Shown piece by piece: positions 12,738-22,452 of a stretch of 64,000 nucleotides of DNA. A program made the position numbers and the translations under genes. The notes below the pieces were generated by a model. That model was not told where the DNA came from, ran no database searches, and was given only the letters and a program-made list of their open reading frames with translations. This DNA is from an uncultured Flavobacteriales bacterium (GTDB lineage: Bacteria > Bacteroidota > Bacteroidia > Flavobacteriales_D > Crocinitomicaceae), in NCBI GenBank assembly GCA_903939755.1, contig CAJAII010000006.1, positions 23,444 through 87,443 on the forward strand, in the 5' to 3' direction. Positions within the stretch are counted from its first letter, which is position 1, and each line of letters opens with the position of its first letter.

Positions 12738-13295
12738 TTAGCCTTTGATCCAATCGACAATAGAAGCATCCATTGGGGAGGTTTGAGGAGAGATAACCTT
12801 CACTAAAAAACCTTCTTCATCAACCAGGTATTTTTGAAAATTCCACTGAACCTGATTGTCTTCCAAACCATTTTTAGCTTTTTGAGTTAAAAACTGATAT
12901 ATGGGATGCATATCCTTTCCTTTGACAGAAATTTTTGCCATCATTGGAAATGAAACTCCGTAATTTTTCTTGCAAAAATCAGCTATATTTTCATTTGAAC
13001 CTGGTTCTTGTCCCATGAAATTATTAGCAGGAAATCCAACAATAACAAAATTTTGATCTTTAAACTGATTGTACAAACGCTCTAAATCTTCATACTGTGG
13101 GGTTAGGCCACATTTTGATGCTGTATTAACCACCATTATTTTTTTTCCTTTTAGCGCAGCGAAATCAAAGGTTTTGCCGTTAATATCATCAACAATAAAT
13201 GAATGAATGGATAATTTAGGATCGTTAGAAACGGTGTAATTAGATGTCATGGTACACGATAAATTAAATAATAATGCAATAAATAAGATTTTCAT
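12738..13295 (-). CDS. Glutathione peroxidase-like thiol peroxidase (lipoprotein)
   Basis: 185 residues with a signal ending in the lipobox FNLSC, so probably a lipoprotein facing the periplasm. The GPx fold is clear: KGKKIMVVNTASKCGLTPQY with the peroxidatic Cys where animal enzymes have selenocysteine, FPANNFMGQEPG (Gln of the catalytic tetrad), and WNFQKYLVDEEG (Trp-Asn). Bacterial Cys-type members usually use thioredoxin rather than glutathione. It probably reduces hydroperoxides at the cell envelope. Confidence 0.88.
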   Translation of the reverse strand: MKILFIALLFNLSCTMTSNYTVSNDPKLSIHSFIVDDINGKTFDFAALKGKKIMVVNTASKCGLTPQYEDLERLYNQFKDQNFVIVGFPANNFMGQEPGSNENIADFCKKNYGVSFPMMAKISVKGKDMHPIYQFLTQKAKNGLEDNQVQWNFQKYLVDEEGFLVKVISPQTSPMDASIVDWIKG

Positions 13296-13384
13296 AACTG
13301 GATTTTTAATTTAAACAACTCAGGAAATAAATAGTTCGCAGGTAACAAAGTAAACCTTTTTCGTTTTAATACGAATAATAAATA

Positions 13385-14257
13385 ATGAAAAAAGCATTTC
13401 TATCCTTATTTATTTTGTGCTTTCAATTGAATGGCATTTGCCAATTCAAAATATCCGGAACATGGCAAGGATTAATTACAAAAGAATCAACTAATTCGCC
13501 GCAAGCACAACCTATCTATTTTAAGTTAAGTTGTATTGGGTCATTAATTAGCGGCGAATCAAGAGAGGAAAGAGAAAACACGGAGGAGTTTTGCACAAAA
13601 CAGCTTAATGGAAAAATAAGCGATGGAAAATCATCAAAATCGATTGAACTAACACAAATTAGCATTATAAAAAAAGTAGGCATGGCCAATGAAACATGCC
13701 TTCTTAATTTCACCTTGAAATACAACGATTCAAGCGGTTATTTTGAGGGCGTCTATTCCAGCACTAAATGCCCAGGTCAGCAAGGAAAAGTTATTCTATA
13801 TAAATCTATTATCGAGTTTCATCAAAATGCTAAACCTTTGATGCCACATACTTGGATTGCTCGTTTCAAATCAGATTTATTACTTGGATTATCATCCATT
13901 GAACAGCGTAAAAAGGATTTAAACTCATTTGTTATTGAAACAATCTATTTTGGCTATAATTCAGATAGCATCCCATCGAAATACTATAGCTATTTAAACA
14001 AAATGTCTCGCGTAATTTTAGGTCATTCAGATTTGAGAATTAAAATAATTGGCAATACTGATTCAGATGGCTCAGATAAATACAACGAAGACTTGTCCTT
14101 AAGAAGGGCAAAATCATTAACAAAATATTTTGAAAGTCGTGGATTAATTCAAGATAGAATAATAATCGAATACCATGGTGAGAAACAACCAGTAGGATCA
14201 AATAAAACACCAGAGGGAAAGCAAAAAAATAGACGGGTGAATTTTCAATTTATCTAA
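13385..14257 (+). CDS. OmpA-family C-terminal domain protein
   Basis: 290 residues with a signal peptide ending near LNGICQ. The C-terminal ~100 residues form an OmpA-like peptidoglycan-binding domain with the signature NTDSDGSDKYNEDLSLRRAK and a final PEGKQKNRRVNFQFI. The N-terminal ~170 residues have no recognisable family; four cysteines there may form disulfides. Likely an envelope protein tethered to the cell wall. It ends 4 bp from the convergent valS stop. Confidence 0.82.
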   Translation: MKKAFLSLFILCFQLNGICQFKISGTWQGLITKESTNSPQAQPIYFKLSCIGSLISGESREERENTEEFCTKQLNGKISDGKSSKSIELTQISIIKKVGMANETCLLNFTLKYNDSSGYFEGVYSSTKCPGQQGKVILYKSIIEFHQNAKPLMPHTWIARFKSDLLLGLSSIEQRKKDLNSFVIETIYFGYNSDSIPSKYYSYLNKMSRVILGHSDLRIKIIGNTDSDGSDKYNEDLSLRRAKSLTKYFESRGLIQDRIIIEYHGEKQPVGSNKTPEGKQKNRRVNFQFI

Positions 14258-14261
14258 TCCC

Positions 14262-16889
14262 CTACCCTAAGTCCGCTAATTTTTTGGTCAAAATATCGAT
14301 TGTAGAAAGCGCATCTTGCTCCTTCTTTTTTTCACTTTCCACTACAGAACTAGGGGCACTTGACACAAACCGTTCGTTGGATAATTTTCCCTGAACGCTT
14401 TTGAGAAATCCCTTGATATATGCTAATTCAACAAGAATTTTATCTTTTTCAGCGGCAGTATCTATCTCATCACCAAAAGGTATAAAAAATTCTTTCCCCT
14501 CCAAAACAAAGGAGAAAGCACCCTTCATAGATTCATTCATGTATTCCAACGTGGATAAATTACCAAGTTTCACAATTACCGAATGAAAATTTAATTGCTT
14601 ATTGCCTTGTCCTTTAACAAAAAGAGAAAGTTTCACCTTGTTGGCAATATTTTGTTGCTTCCGAATATTTCTAATATTTGAAACCACCTCTTCACATTGG
14701 TTGAAATTGATTAATAATGCATCATCAACCTCACCGGCTAACGGCCAAGAAGCAACAATAATGTCATTCTCTTTCTTATCATCTCCAATCAGGTGCCATA
14801 ATTCTTCCGTAATAAAAGGAGCGAATGGATGAGCCAAGATTAATAGTTTCTCAAAAAAGGAAATGGTAAGATCCTTAGATAAACGGTCAATCGGTTGTTC
14901 ATAACCAGGTTTAATTATCTCCAAATACCAAGAGCAGAAGTCGTCCCATATTAATTTATAGGTAATCATCAGCGCATCAGAGATTCTAAACTTATCAAAA
15001 GCATCATTAATTTCAAATAATGCCTTATTTAACTTACTTTCAAACCACTTAATTGCCAAATTAGCCGATTGTGGTTGTTCAAAATCAACGACTTCCCAAG
15101 CAGACACAAGCCGATAAACATTCCACAATTTATTGGTAAAATTTCTTCCTTGTTCACACTGTGAAGTATCAAAAGGCAAATCATTTCCTGCCGGAGATGA
15201 TATTAGCACACCTACCCGAACACCATCTGCCCCATACTGTTCAATTAAAGCAATCGGATCAGGAGAATTACCCAATGATTTTGACATCTTACGTCCTAGT
15301 TTATCACGAACTATTCCAGTATAATAAACATTTTTAAACGGTAAATCTCCTTTGTATTCATACCCTGCAATCACCATCCTTGCCACCCAAAAGAACATGA
15401 TGTCTGGACCGGTAACAAGATCATTCGTTGGATAATAATAATTTATTTCTGGATTATTAGGTTGCGTTAAACCATTGAAAACTGAAATTGGCCATAACCA
15501 ACTCGAAAACCACGTATCAAGGACATCCTCATCTTGTTTTAGGGCTTCCGCTTTATACGCGAATCCCGTTTTTTCATGCGCTAAGGTGGCCGCTTTATCA
15601 GCAGTAAGTGCTACAACAAAATCATTTACACCTTCTCCGTAATACCATGCAGGAATTCGATGTCCCCACCACAATTGCCTAGAAATACACCAATCCTTGA
15701 CATTTTCCATCCAATGACGGTAGGTGTTTTTAAACTTTTCAGGATAAAATTGAACATTATTATTCATAACGTTTTCCAAAGCAGGCTTCGCCAAATCTTT
15801 CATTTCTACAAACCATTGCATAGAGAGCTTCGGCTCAATTATAGCATTTGTCCGTTCTGAAAATCCAACCTTATTTATATGATCTTCTGTTTTCACAAGA
15901 AAACCCGTTTCGTGAAATTCCTTCTCAATTAATTTCCGCACTTCAAATCGATCAACACCTTCAAAGTGCAAGCCATTGCCATTTAATGTGCCATTTTCAT
16001 TAAAGAGATCAATTGATGCCAGGTTAAACTTCCTTCCAATTTCATAATCATTAATATCATGAGCGGGAGTGATTTTCAGGCATCCTGTCCCGAATTCCAT
16101 ATCGACGTATTCATCGGTCAAAATAGGGACCACACGATTTACAATCGGAACACGTACGCTTTTCCCATGCAAGTGAGTAAAGCGCTTATCCAACGGATTA
16201 ACACATATTGCTGTATCGCCAAGAATAGTTTCAGGTCGTGTTGTTGCAATTGTTATCCATTCATCATCTAGGCCATCAATTTTGTAACGCACGTAGAAAA
16301 GACGAGAATTAACTTCTTTATAAACTACCTCTTCATCCGAAACAGCTGTCAAGGCCTCTGGATCCCAATTCACCATTCGGACACCCCGATAAATTTTACC
16401 TTTATTAAATAGGTCGATAAAAACATTTACAACCGATTCAGAATATTCTTTATCCATCGTAAAATGGGTTCTTTCCCAATCGCACGAAGCACCGAGCTTT
16501 TTTAATTGTTCCAAAATAATACCGCCGTGCTTATCTTTCCATTTAAAAGCATGACCTAAAAACTCTTCGCGTGTTAAATCGGATTTTTGAATCCCCTCCG
16601 CCTTTAGTTTTTGAACTATTTTTGCTTCAGTGGCAATGGAAGCATGATCCGTTCCAGGAACCCAGCACGCATTTTTACCCAACATCCTAGCTCGTCGTAT
16701 CAACACATCTTGAATAGTACTATTGAGCATATGGCCCATATGCAAGACACCGGTTATGTTAGGAGGAGGAATTACAATAGTGTAGGGCTCTCTGTTATCT
16801 GGTACAGAATGAAAATACCCTTTTTCCATCCAATGGGCATACCATTTCTCTTCTATTTTGCCAGGCTCAAATATTTTAGGCGTTTCCAT
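14262..16889 (-). CDS. valS: Valine--tRNA ligase
   Basis: 875 residues. It charges tRNA-Val and edits mischarged threonine. The class I signatures are present: PPPNITGVLHMGHMLNS (HIGH motif) and GRKMSKSLGNSPDP (KMSKS motif). Also visible are the connective editing domain (ATTRPETILGDTAICVNP), the anticodon-binding domain and the C-terminal coiled coil (KDKILVELAYIKGFLKSVQG...LTKKLADLG) typical of ValRS. Length and domain order are normal. Confidence 0.97.
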   Translation of the reverse strand: METPKIFEPGKIEEKWYAHWMEKGYFHSVPDNREPYTIVIPPPNITGVLHMGHMLNSTIQDVLIRRARMLGKNACWVPGTDHASIATEAKIVQKLKAEGIQKSDLTREEFLGHAFKWKDKHGGIILEQLKKLGASCDWERTHFTMDKEYSESVVNVFIDLFNKGKIYRGVRMVNWDPEALTAVSDEEVVYKEVNSRLFYVRYKIDGLDDEWITIATTRPETILGDTAICVNPLDKRFTHLHGKSVRVPIVNRVVPILTDEYVDMEFGTGCLKITPAHDINDYEIGRKFNLASIDLFNENGTLNGNGLHFEGVDRFEVRKLIEKEFHETGFLVKTEDHINKVGFSERTNAIIEPKLSMQWFVEMKDLAKPALENVMNNNVQFYPEKFKNTYRHWMENVKDWCISRQLWWGHRIPAWYYGEGVNDFVVALTADKAATLAHEKTGFAYKAEALKQDEDVLDTWFSSWLWPISVFNGLTQPNNPEINYYYPTNDLVTGPDIMFFWVARMVIAGYEYKGDLPFKNVYYTGIVRDKLGRKMSKSLGNSPDPIALIEQYGADGVRVGVLISSPAGNDLPFDTSQCEQGRNFTNKLWNVYRLVSAWEVVDFEQPQSANLAIKWFESKLNKALFEINDAFDKFRISDALMITYKLIWDDFCSWYLEIIKPGYEQPIDRLSKDLTISFFEKLLILAHPFAPFITEELWHLIGDDKKENDIIVASWPLAGEVDDALLINFNQCEEVVSNIRNIRKQQNIANKVKLSLFVKGQGNKQLNFHSVIVKLGNLSTLEYMNESMKGAFSFVLEGKEFFIPFGDEIDTAAEKDKILVELAYIKGFLKSVQGKLSNERFVSSAPSSVVESEKKKEQDALSTIDILTKKLADLG

Positions 16890-16974
16890 TACTTAATTTT
16901 GGCTCAAAGATAGAAAATTATCTAGCTCTAGATAAGAATAGGGAATTCGAATAAGAAAACTTACACTAAAAAAG

Positions 16975-17370
16975 TTAGTGTTTTTCCGGTAAAACATTTC
17001 CCGAAATAGTCAATACCACAGGTAAGCCAACATTCGATGTAACAGTAATTGTTTTTGTAAATGGCCCTACACGATACGTATCATAAGAAACAGAAATCTT
17101 TCCTTTACCTCGTTTTTTGATCTCTCCCATCGGCTTTTCTGCCGTGGTACAACCACAGCTTGTTTGCACATTGTCAATAATTACGGGTGTCTTTGATGTA
17201 TTAATAAATTCAAAAACGAATAACTCCTTACTTGCAAATTCGATATCACCCCGTGCTATTTCAACAGTTTTAAACTTAAGACCTTTCTTAACATAACCAG
17301 TCGGGTTAGAATTTTGCGCTTGCGCAATTGAAAAGCAAATTGGAATAAGAAATAATACTAAAATTTTCAT
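16975..17370 (-). CDS. DUF1573 domain secreted protein
   Basis: 131 residues with a signal peptide (ending SIAQAQ). The DUF1573 Ig-like core is clear: FEFINTSKTPVIIDNVQTSC followed by GCTTAEKP and KGKISVSYDT. This domain is common in Bacteroidota envelope proteins with no assigned biochemical role. It lies 13 bp downstream of the NUDIX gene on the same strand and probably shares its transcript. Confidence 0.85.
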   Translation of the reverse strand: MKILVLFLIPICFSIAQAQNSNPTGYVKKGLKFKTVEIARGDIEFASKELFVFEFINTSKTPVIIDNVQTSCGCTTAEKPMGEIKKRGKGKISVSYDTYRVGPFTKTITVTSNVGLPVVLTISGNVLPEKH

Positions 17371-17383
17371 CGGTTTATATTTT

Positions 17384-17989
17384 TTATAAAGTTACACATT
17401 TCAATACTTCAGCGATAGAAGCATAGCTTTTTTTAAGTTTAATTGGAAGCCCACTAGCACTCACCCAACATGCACTCGTGATGCCCTCTTCCTTCTGAGC
17501 CACCAACTTTTCAAACCCATCATAATTCATAAGAAACCAACTTGTTTTCTTAAGATAAGACTTACCATTCAAAAAATAAACATGATAGGTATTCAATAAT
17601 TTACTTTTTATTTGAGGTTTATTGATCAAGCCACATTCTTCCATTACCTCGCGCACCGCTGCATTTTTAGAAGTTTCATTTTTTTCAACTTTACCTTTTG
17701 GCAGATCCCATTTATTGTTTCTATGAATAAATAGCATTTCTTTATCGCGAAAAACCAGACCACCTGCCGCTTTTATTTTTACAAATGACTTGAAAAATCT
17801 TTTAAAGGCACGCTTAGGGTCATTCGAAATAATTTGACATTGCTGCGTTGTTACTTCCACCAATTTTTCCGTTAGACTTTGCAAATCTTGAGGTGAAACA
17901 GGTTTCAAGAGGACAGGAACATTTTTTATTTCTTCTGAAACAAAAAAAAGTTGAACATTATCAATAAATACTTTATATTTTTGTGCCAT
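17384..17989 (-). CDS. NUDIX hydrolase
   Basis: 201 residues from the ATG at 17989; a TTG at 18001 would extend it by four residues. The NUDIX box is perfect: G-x5-E-x7-REV-x-EE-x-GL, from GKVEKNE through REVMEECGL. The N-terminal ~70 residues are a separate domain seen in Bacteroidota NUDIX proteins, and the core begins AAGGLVFRDKEMLFIHRN. Such enzymes hydrolyse nucleoside diphosphate derivatives; the substrate is unknown. Its start codon overlaps the divergent pyrE start codon by two bases. Confidence 0.87.
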   Translation of the reverse strand: MAQKYKVFIDNVQLFFVSEEIKNVPVLLKPVSPQDLQSLTEKLVEVTTQQCQIISNDPKRAFKRFFKSFVKIKAAGGLVFRDKEMLFIHRNNKWDLPKGKVEKNETSKNAAVREVMEECGLINKPQIKSKLLNTYHVYFLNGKSYLKKTSWFLMNYDGFEKLVAQKEEGITSACWVSASGLPIKLKKSYASIAEVLKCVTL

Positions 17990-18638
17990 GATTAACAACA
18001 AAGATACAGCATTTCGAATAGCCGATGAGCTGTTAAAGATAAAAGCTGTAAAACTTCGCCCGCAAAATCCTTATATATGGGCTTCGGGTTGGAAATCACC
18101 TATTTATTGTGACAATAGGATAACATTATCATTTCCCGCTGTAAGAACCTATATTCGTCAGGAATTCTGCAATGCTATTTTAACACATTACGGTAAACCC
18201 GATATTATTGCAGGCGTTGCAACAGGTGGCGTACCGCAAGGCGTGCTAGTTGCTCAAGAACTTGGTGTTCCATTTATTTACATACGCAGTTCGCCTAAAG
18301 AACACGGAATGGGCAATTTAATTGAGGGATTATATGAGAAGGGACAAAAAGTTGTCGTTGTTGAAGATTTAATCTCAACGGGTGGAAGCAGCTTAAAAGC
18401 AGTTGAATCCTTACGAGAATCGGGCTTAATTGTAAAAGGATTAACCGCGATATTCACCTATGGATTTTCTTTAGCGGAACGAAGTTTTGAAAAAGCCGAA
18501 TGTCCTTACATTACCTTAACCGATTATTCAACACTCATAGACCAAGCGTTAAGTGCAAATTACATAAACGAGGAAGAATTGGTAGAGCTGCATAAATGGA
18601 AAGAGAATCCAGAAAAATGGCATAAATCCAAGCCATGA
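17988..18638 (+). CDS. pyrE: Orotate phosphoribosyltransferase
   Basis: 216 residues. PyrE converts orotate and PRPP to orotidine 5'-phosphate in pyrimidine synthesis. The start region ASGWKSPIYCDNR, the flexible loop region SSPKEHGMGN and the PRPP-binding motif VVVVEDLISTGGSS (about residue 121) are all present. The ATG at 17988 overlaps the divergent NUDIX ATG in the tetranucleotide CATG. Its stop overlaps the next gene start in ATGA. Confidence 0.96.
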   Translation: MINNKDTAFRIADELLKIKAVKLRPQNPYIWASGWKSPIYCDNRITLSFPAVRTYIRQEFCNAILTHYGKPDIIAGVATGGVPQGVLVAQELGVPFIYIRSSPKEHGMGNLIEGLYEKGQKVVVVEDLISTGGSSLKAVESLRESGLIVKGLTAIFTYGFSLAERSFEKAECPYITLTDYSTLIDQALSANYINEEELVELHKWKENPEKWHKSKP

Positions 18639-19042
18639 TTATTGCAAGCGATCCAATTTTAGTAACAGCCACTAAAAAAGAACTTCACGACTTTCTATTA
18701 GACTGCAATCATTACGAGAAATTATTACCAAAAGATAAAATCTCAAATTTTATCTCCACCGTTTCTGAATGCAGTTTTAAAGTGCAAGGAGGCATCACCA
18801 TTACCCTAATACAAAACGGCTTCGATTCAAATGGCAATATATTGCTTCGATCCGGCGAAGGCAGCCCCTTTCCGTTTACCTTAAAAATAAATTTAATAGA
18901 GGTATCGGCGGAAACGAGTGGAAACATAGAATTTGACGGAGAACTTACTGCATTTTTAGCAATGGTAGCTGCCAAACCCTTGCAAAACCTTTTTAATTTT
19001 ATGGCCGAAAAAATAATTGAAGAATTTACAGTAAAAAACTGA
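18635..19042 (+). CDS. SRPBCC-like hypothetical protein
   Basis: 135 residues with no signal peptide. The pattern (ATKKELHDFLLDCNHYEKLLPK, alternating strands, then a long C-terminal helix AMVAAKPLQNLFNFMAEKIIEEF) suggests an SRPBCC/START-like lipid-binding fold. It overlaps pyrE by 4 bp, so translation is probably coupled, and it overlaps the convergent birA gene by 17 bp. The pyrE linkage is seen in related genomes from memory, but I cannot assign a function. Confidence 0.7.
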   Translation: MIIASDPILVTATKKELHDFLLDCNHYEKLLPKDKISNFISTVSECSFKVQGGITITLIQNGFDSNGNILLRSGEGSPFPFTLKINLIEVSAETSGNIEFDGELTAFLAMVAAKPLQNLFNFMAEKIIEEFTVKN

Positions 19043-19754
19043 TTTCTTTATTTTTAAAAGACCTTACGTTTCCTTCTATATTTACTTCAAGTTCTCCATT
19101 TTCATTCACACCTACAATTACCCCATCCAATTCGTGAAGTAGGATTTTAAAGCGGAGCACCTTTTGCAATCCAAATAGGTTACTTGTATATTGCTGTTTC
19201 AACAAAGGAGTTTTATTTTCCACAAAAGATATCCAATGATTAAATTGCTGGGTTAAGCAACTTGACACCTCAGATAGATCAAACACTTTGTCAGCTATAA
19301 CAGCCATACTAGTTGCGTGCGAATAATTAAAATTCAATTGATTCACATTTAAACCAACCCCAAAAATCATCGATTTTATTTTTCCAGCACTCAAACTATT
19401 CTCAATTAAAACACCTGCTATTTTTTTGTTATTCACCAAAATATCATTAGGCCATTTGATAGCGGCATCAATTTGAAATAGCTTCAAGCAATTCACTAAG
19501 GCAATAGAAAGGCAGTAATTATACGCTTCTAACTTATCGACTGACACATTGTCGGGAAAATAGACAAAGCTGCAAAGTATGTTTTTATGAGGCTCAGACT
19601 CCCATAACGAGTCCCTTTGGCCTCTTCCTAAGGTTTGTTCATCTGCCAAAATTACTGCCCCATTTTGACAAAGACCTTTTTCTATAAGGTTGGCAGCAAA
19701 ATTGTTGGTGGAATCTACCTTATCTAAATGGAAAAATTGACTACCAAAAAACAT
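19026..19754 (-). CDS. birA: Biotin--[acetyl-CoA-carboxylase] ligase
   Basis: 242 residues. BirA activates biotin as biotinyl-AMP and attaches it to carboxylase subunits. Visible are DSTNNFA, the biotin loop ADEQTLGRGQRDSLWESE, KWPNDILVNNKKIAGVLIE and GVGLNVN. There is no N-terminal helix-turn-helix, so this is a monofunctional ligase without the repressor role of the E. coli protein. The upstream box TACCTTTG on the minus strand resembles a Bacteroidota -7 element. Confidence 0.93.
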   Translation of the reverse strand: MFFGSQFFHLDKVDSTNNFAANLIEKGLCQNGAVILADEQTLGRGQRDSLWESEPHKNILCSFVYFPDNVSVDKLEAYNYCLSIALVNCLKLFQIDAAIKWPNDILVNNKKIAGVLIENSLSAGKIKSMIFGVGLNVNQLNFNYSHATSMAVIADKVFDLSEVSSCLTQQFNHWISFVENKTPLLKQQYTSNLFGLQKVLRFKILLHELDGVIVGVNENGELEVNIEGNVRSFKNKEISFLL

Positions 19755-19830
19755 TTTTGTGTATCTATTTGTTATATTCCAAAGGTATAATTAAAATATA
19801 AGCTTTAGATTTGTTAACTAGAAAAAATTA

Positions 19831-20208
19831 ATGCGAAAAACGAAAGATACCGAAGCCTCCGAATTATTAGTGAAGGCTATCGTAGAAGGAATGCAAGAAA
19901 ATAAAGCAAAAGACATTGTCATTTTAGACTTGCGTAATTTAACCAGTGCTGTTTGTGATTTCTTTGTCCTTTGCTCTGGTGATTCGAGTACTCAAGTAGA
20001 TGGTATAGCCAATTCTATTGCTCGATTCACCCGAAAAGAGTTAAAAGAAAAGCCTTGGCATATTGAGGGTAAATCAAACAGTGAATGGATCTTACTCGAT
20101 TATGTGAACGTTGTAAGTCATGTGTTTTATAAAGACGCAAGGAGTTTTTATGAATTAGAAGACTTATGGGCAGATGCAATTAGAACAGATATTCCAACAA
20201 TTAATTAA
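19831..20208 (+). CDS. rsfS: Ribosome silencing factor RsfS (DUF143)
   Basis: 125 residues. RsfS binds ribosomal protein uL14 and blocks subunit joining when nutrients are short. The family signature DLRNLTSAVCDFFVLCSGDS, then KPWHIEGKSNSEWILLDYVNVVSHVF and a final YYELEDLWADA-like stretch (FYELEDLWADA) are present. The -7-like box TAGATTTG (19806-19813) lies 17 bp before the ATG. It is 5 bp upstream of ftsH, an arrangement common in Bacteroidota. Confidence 0.94.
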   Translation: MRKTKDTEASELLVKAIVEGMQENKAKDIVILDLRNLTSAVCDFFVLCSGDSSTQVDGIANSIARFTRKELKEKPWHIEGKSNSEWILLDYVNVVSHVFYKDARSFYELEDLWADAIRTDIPTIN

Positions 20209-20213
20209 TAATT

Positions 20214-22256
20214 ATGGCAAAAGAAAATAAAAAGGGTGGCTTTTCAGTGTATTGGATTTATGCCATTTTGGGGGTATCGTTAATAGCATTCCAACTATTT
20301 ATTAGTGGGGATACTCACGTCTCCATTTCAAGTAAAAAGACACTTTATGCATTAGTAGAAGGTCATGGAATAAAAAAAATAGAAATAGTAAACCAGACGA
20401 GTGTTGATTTTTACTTAAATAAAGAGGGTGTAGATTTCGTCAATAAACAAAAAGGTGGCGACTATGAAACAATCAAAAAAGCCTTAAAGAAACAAAATCC
20501 AGTAAAAGGAAAAGAAATCGTTTTTGAAATAGAAAACATTGGTGATTTAGGTAACTTTCAGCGTGATTTAGATGACCGAAAAGCGAATTATTCAATCGTA
20601 ACACGCGTAAATTATCTTTCTCAAATTCTTAGTTACATATTACCATTTGGTATAATCATTCTGATTTGGATCTTTGTAATGCGCAGAATGTCAGGTGGCG
20701 GTGGCGGTGGTGGCGGAAGCCAAATATTTAACATCGGAAAATCACGTGCTCAAGTTTATGACAAAGGGAAATCCACCAACATAACCTTTAAAGATGTTGC
20801 TGGTTTAGCGGAAGCAAAAATAGAGATTGTTGAAATTGTTGAGTTTTTAAAGAATCCAAAAAAATATACTGATATAGGCGCAAAAATCCCCAAAGGAGCT
20901 CTATTGGTAGGCCCTCCAGGAACAGGAAAAACCTTGTTAGCAAAAGCAGTGGCTGGCGAAGCAAAAGTTCCCTTCTTTTCTTTATCCGGTTCTGACTTTG
21001 TAGAAATGTTTGTTGGTGTTGGTGCCTCACGTGTTCGTGATTTATTTAAGCAAGCAAAAGAAAAGGCCCCTTCCATTATATTCATCGATGAAATTGATGC
21101 CATTGGTAGAGCGAGAGGGAAAAACAATGGGTTTAATTCAAATGATGAACGCGAAAACACACTCAATCAATTACTGACAGAAATGGATGGATTTGGTACT
21201 AATTCGGGTGTAATCATATTAGCGGCAACGAATCGTGCAGACGTTTTGGACAGTGCATTAATGCGAGCAGGGCGTTTTGACAGACAGATCTATGTGGACA
21301 TGCCCGATTTAAATGAGCGCAAAGAAATCTTCCAAGTTCATTTAAAACCATTGAAATTAGCACCCAATTTAGACATCGATTTCCTATCGAAACAAACACC
21401 CGGTTTTTCAGGAGCCGACATAGCAAATCTTTGCAATGAAGCCGCATTAATTGCTGCAAGAAATGGGAAAAAGAAAGTTGAAAAACAAGACTTTTTAGAT
21501 GCCGTAGATCGTATTATTGGCGGATTAGAGAAAAAGAATAAAATAATTAGCGTAGATGAAAAGAAGGCTATCGCATACCACGAAGCGGGTCATGCAACGA
21601 TTTCATGGCTACTAGAATATGCACATCCATTAGTTAAAGTAACCATTGTACCACGCGGACAATCCTTGGGAGCAGCATGGTACCTACCGGATGAAAGAAG
21701 CATTACCACTACCGAACAATTGCTAGATCAAATGTGCTCAGCATTAGGTGGAAGAGCCGCAGAACAATTAACATTTGGAAAAATAAGCACTGGCGCTTTG
21801 AGTGATTTAGAAAAAGTTACCAAACAAGCTTATGCTATGGTTTCGATTTATGGCTTAAACAAGAAAGTGGGAAATGTTTCCTACTATGATTCCCAAGGAA
21901 GGGATTCATTTACGAAGCCCTATTCAGAAGACACAGCAAGAATAATCGATCAAGAAGTCAGCGCGTTGATAGAACAGCAATACAAACGAGCACTTGAGAC
22001 CTTAACTAAGCATCAGGACAAGTTGATTTTATTAGCCGATAAATTATTAAAAACAGAAGTTATTTTTAAAGAAGATTTAGAAATCATCTTTGGAAAAAGA
22101 ATTTGGGACAAAGATCAATTATTAGAGGACGCAACAGAGGCAACGATTAAACCGAAACCAAAAAGGATTCCAAAGAAAGCTATTGCTGCTCCTGATTCAA
22201 CAACTGATTTAACGACTGATTCAACCATCGAAACAAGCACTGAACCCAATGAATGA
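20214..22256 (+). CDS. ftsH: ATP-dependent zinc metalloprotease FtsH
   Basis: 680 residues. FtsH is a membrane-anchored AAA+ protease that degrades misfolded membrane proteins and short-lived regulators. One transmembrane segment lies near residues 13-30 and a second near 140-157, followed by a Gly-rich linker. Walker A GPPGTGKT starts at about 233, Walker B is [11 protein letters not shown], the second region of homology is [20 protein letters not shown], and the zinc site is HEAGH at 456-460. The C-terminal tail is Thr/Ser/Pro-rich and disordered. Its stop overlaps the next gene by 8 bp. Confidence 0.97.
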   Translation: MAKENKKGGFSVYWIYAILGVSLIAFQLFISGDTHVSISSKKTLYALVEGHGIKKIEIVNQTSVDFYLNKEGVDFVNKQKGGDYETIKKALKKQNPVKGKEIVFEIENIGDLGNFQRDLDDRKANYSIVTRVNYLSQILSYILPFGIIILIWIFVMRRMSGGGGGGGGSQIFNIGKSRAQVYDKGKSTNITFKDVAGLAEAKIEIVEIVEFLKNPKKYTDIGAKIPKGALLVGPPGTGKTLLAKAVAGEAKVPFFSLSGSDFVEMFVGVGASRVRDLFKQAKEKAPSIIFIDEIDAIGRARGKNNGFNSNDERENTLNQLLTEMDGFGTNSGVIILAATNRADVLDSALMRAGRFDRQIYVDMPDLNERKEIFQVHLKPLKLAPNLDIDFLSKQTPGFSGADIANLCNEAALIAARNGKKKVEKQDFLDAVDRIIGGLEKKNKIISVDEKKAIAYHEAGHATISWLLEYAHPLVKVTIVPRGQSLGAAWYLPDERSITTTEQLLDQMCSALGGRAAEQLTFGKISTGALSDLEKVTKQAYAMVSIYGLNKKVGNVSYYDSQGRDSFTKPYSEDTARIIDQEVSALIEQQYKRALETLTKHQDKLILLADKLLKTEVIFKEDLEIIFGKRIWDKDQLLEDATEATIKPKPKRIPKKAIAAPDSTTDLTTDSTIETSTEPNE

Positions 22257-22452
22257 CTTAGTCAGTTTACTAAATACCACCGATCGATTTTATTTCGAGA
22301 TTTGTAAAGATTTACTTATGAATAATGAAATTGAATTTCGAGAAAGGAACACAGTAGACAGCATGTATCAAAATTTTGGGGTCTACGAGCTATATGTTCA
22401 TTCAAAAGAGTTAGAAAAAGCGAAACATCTAATCGATAACACCAATGAATAA
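22249..22452 (+). CDS. DUF2007-like small protein
   Basis: 67 residues, cytoplasmic. The length and the ending VYELYVHSKELEKAKHLID match the DUF2007 'putative signal-transducing' fold (a small alpha-beta domain). It overlaps ftsH by 8 bp and cdsA by 8 bp, so it is translated as part of the ftsH-cdsA operon. Function unknown; the position suggests membrane quality control or phospholipid synthesis, which is inference only. Confidence 0.75.
   Translation: MNDLVSLLNTTDRFYFEICKDLLMNNEIEFRERNTVDSMYQNFGVYELYVHSKELEKAKHLIDNTNE

Noticed and set aside
12738..13295. Possible selenoprotein glutathione peroxidase
   Set aside because: The active-site codon encodes Cys in NTASKCG, so no UGA recoding is needed.
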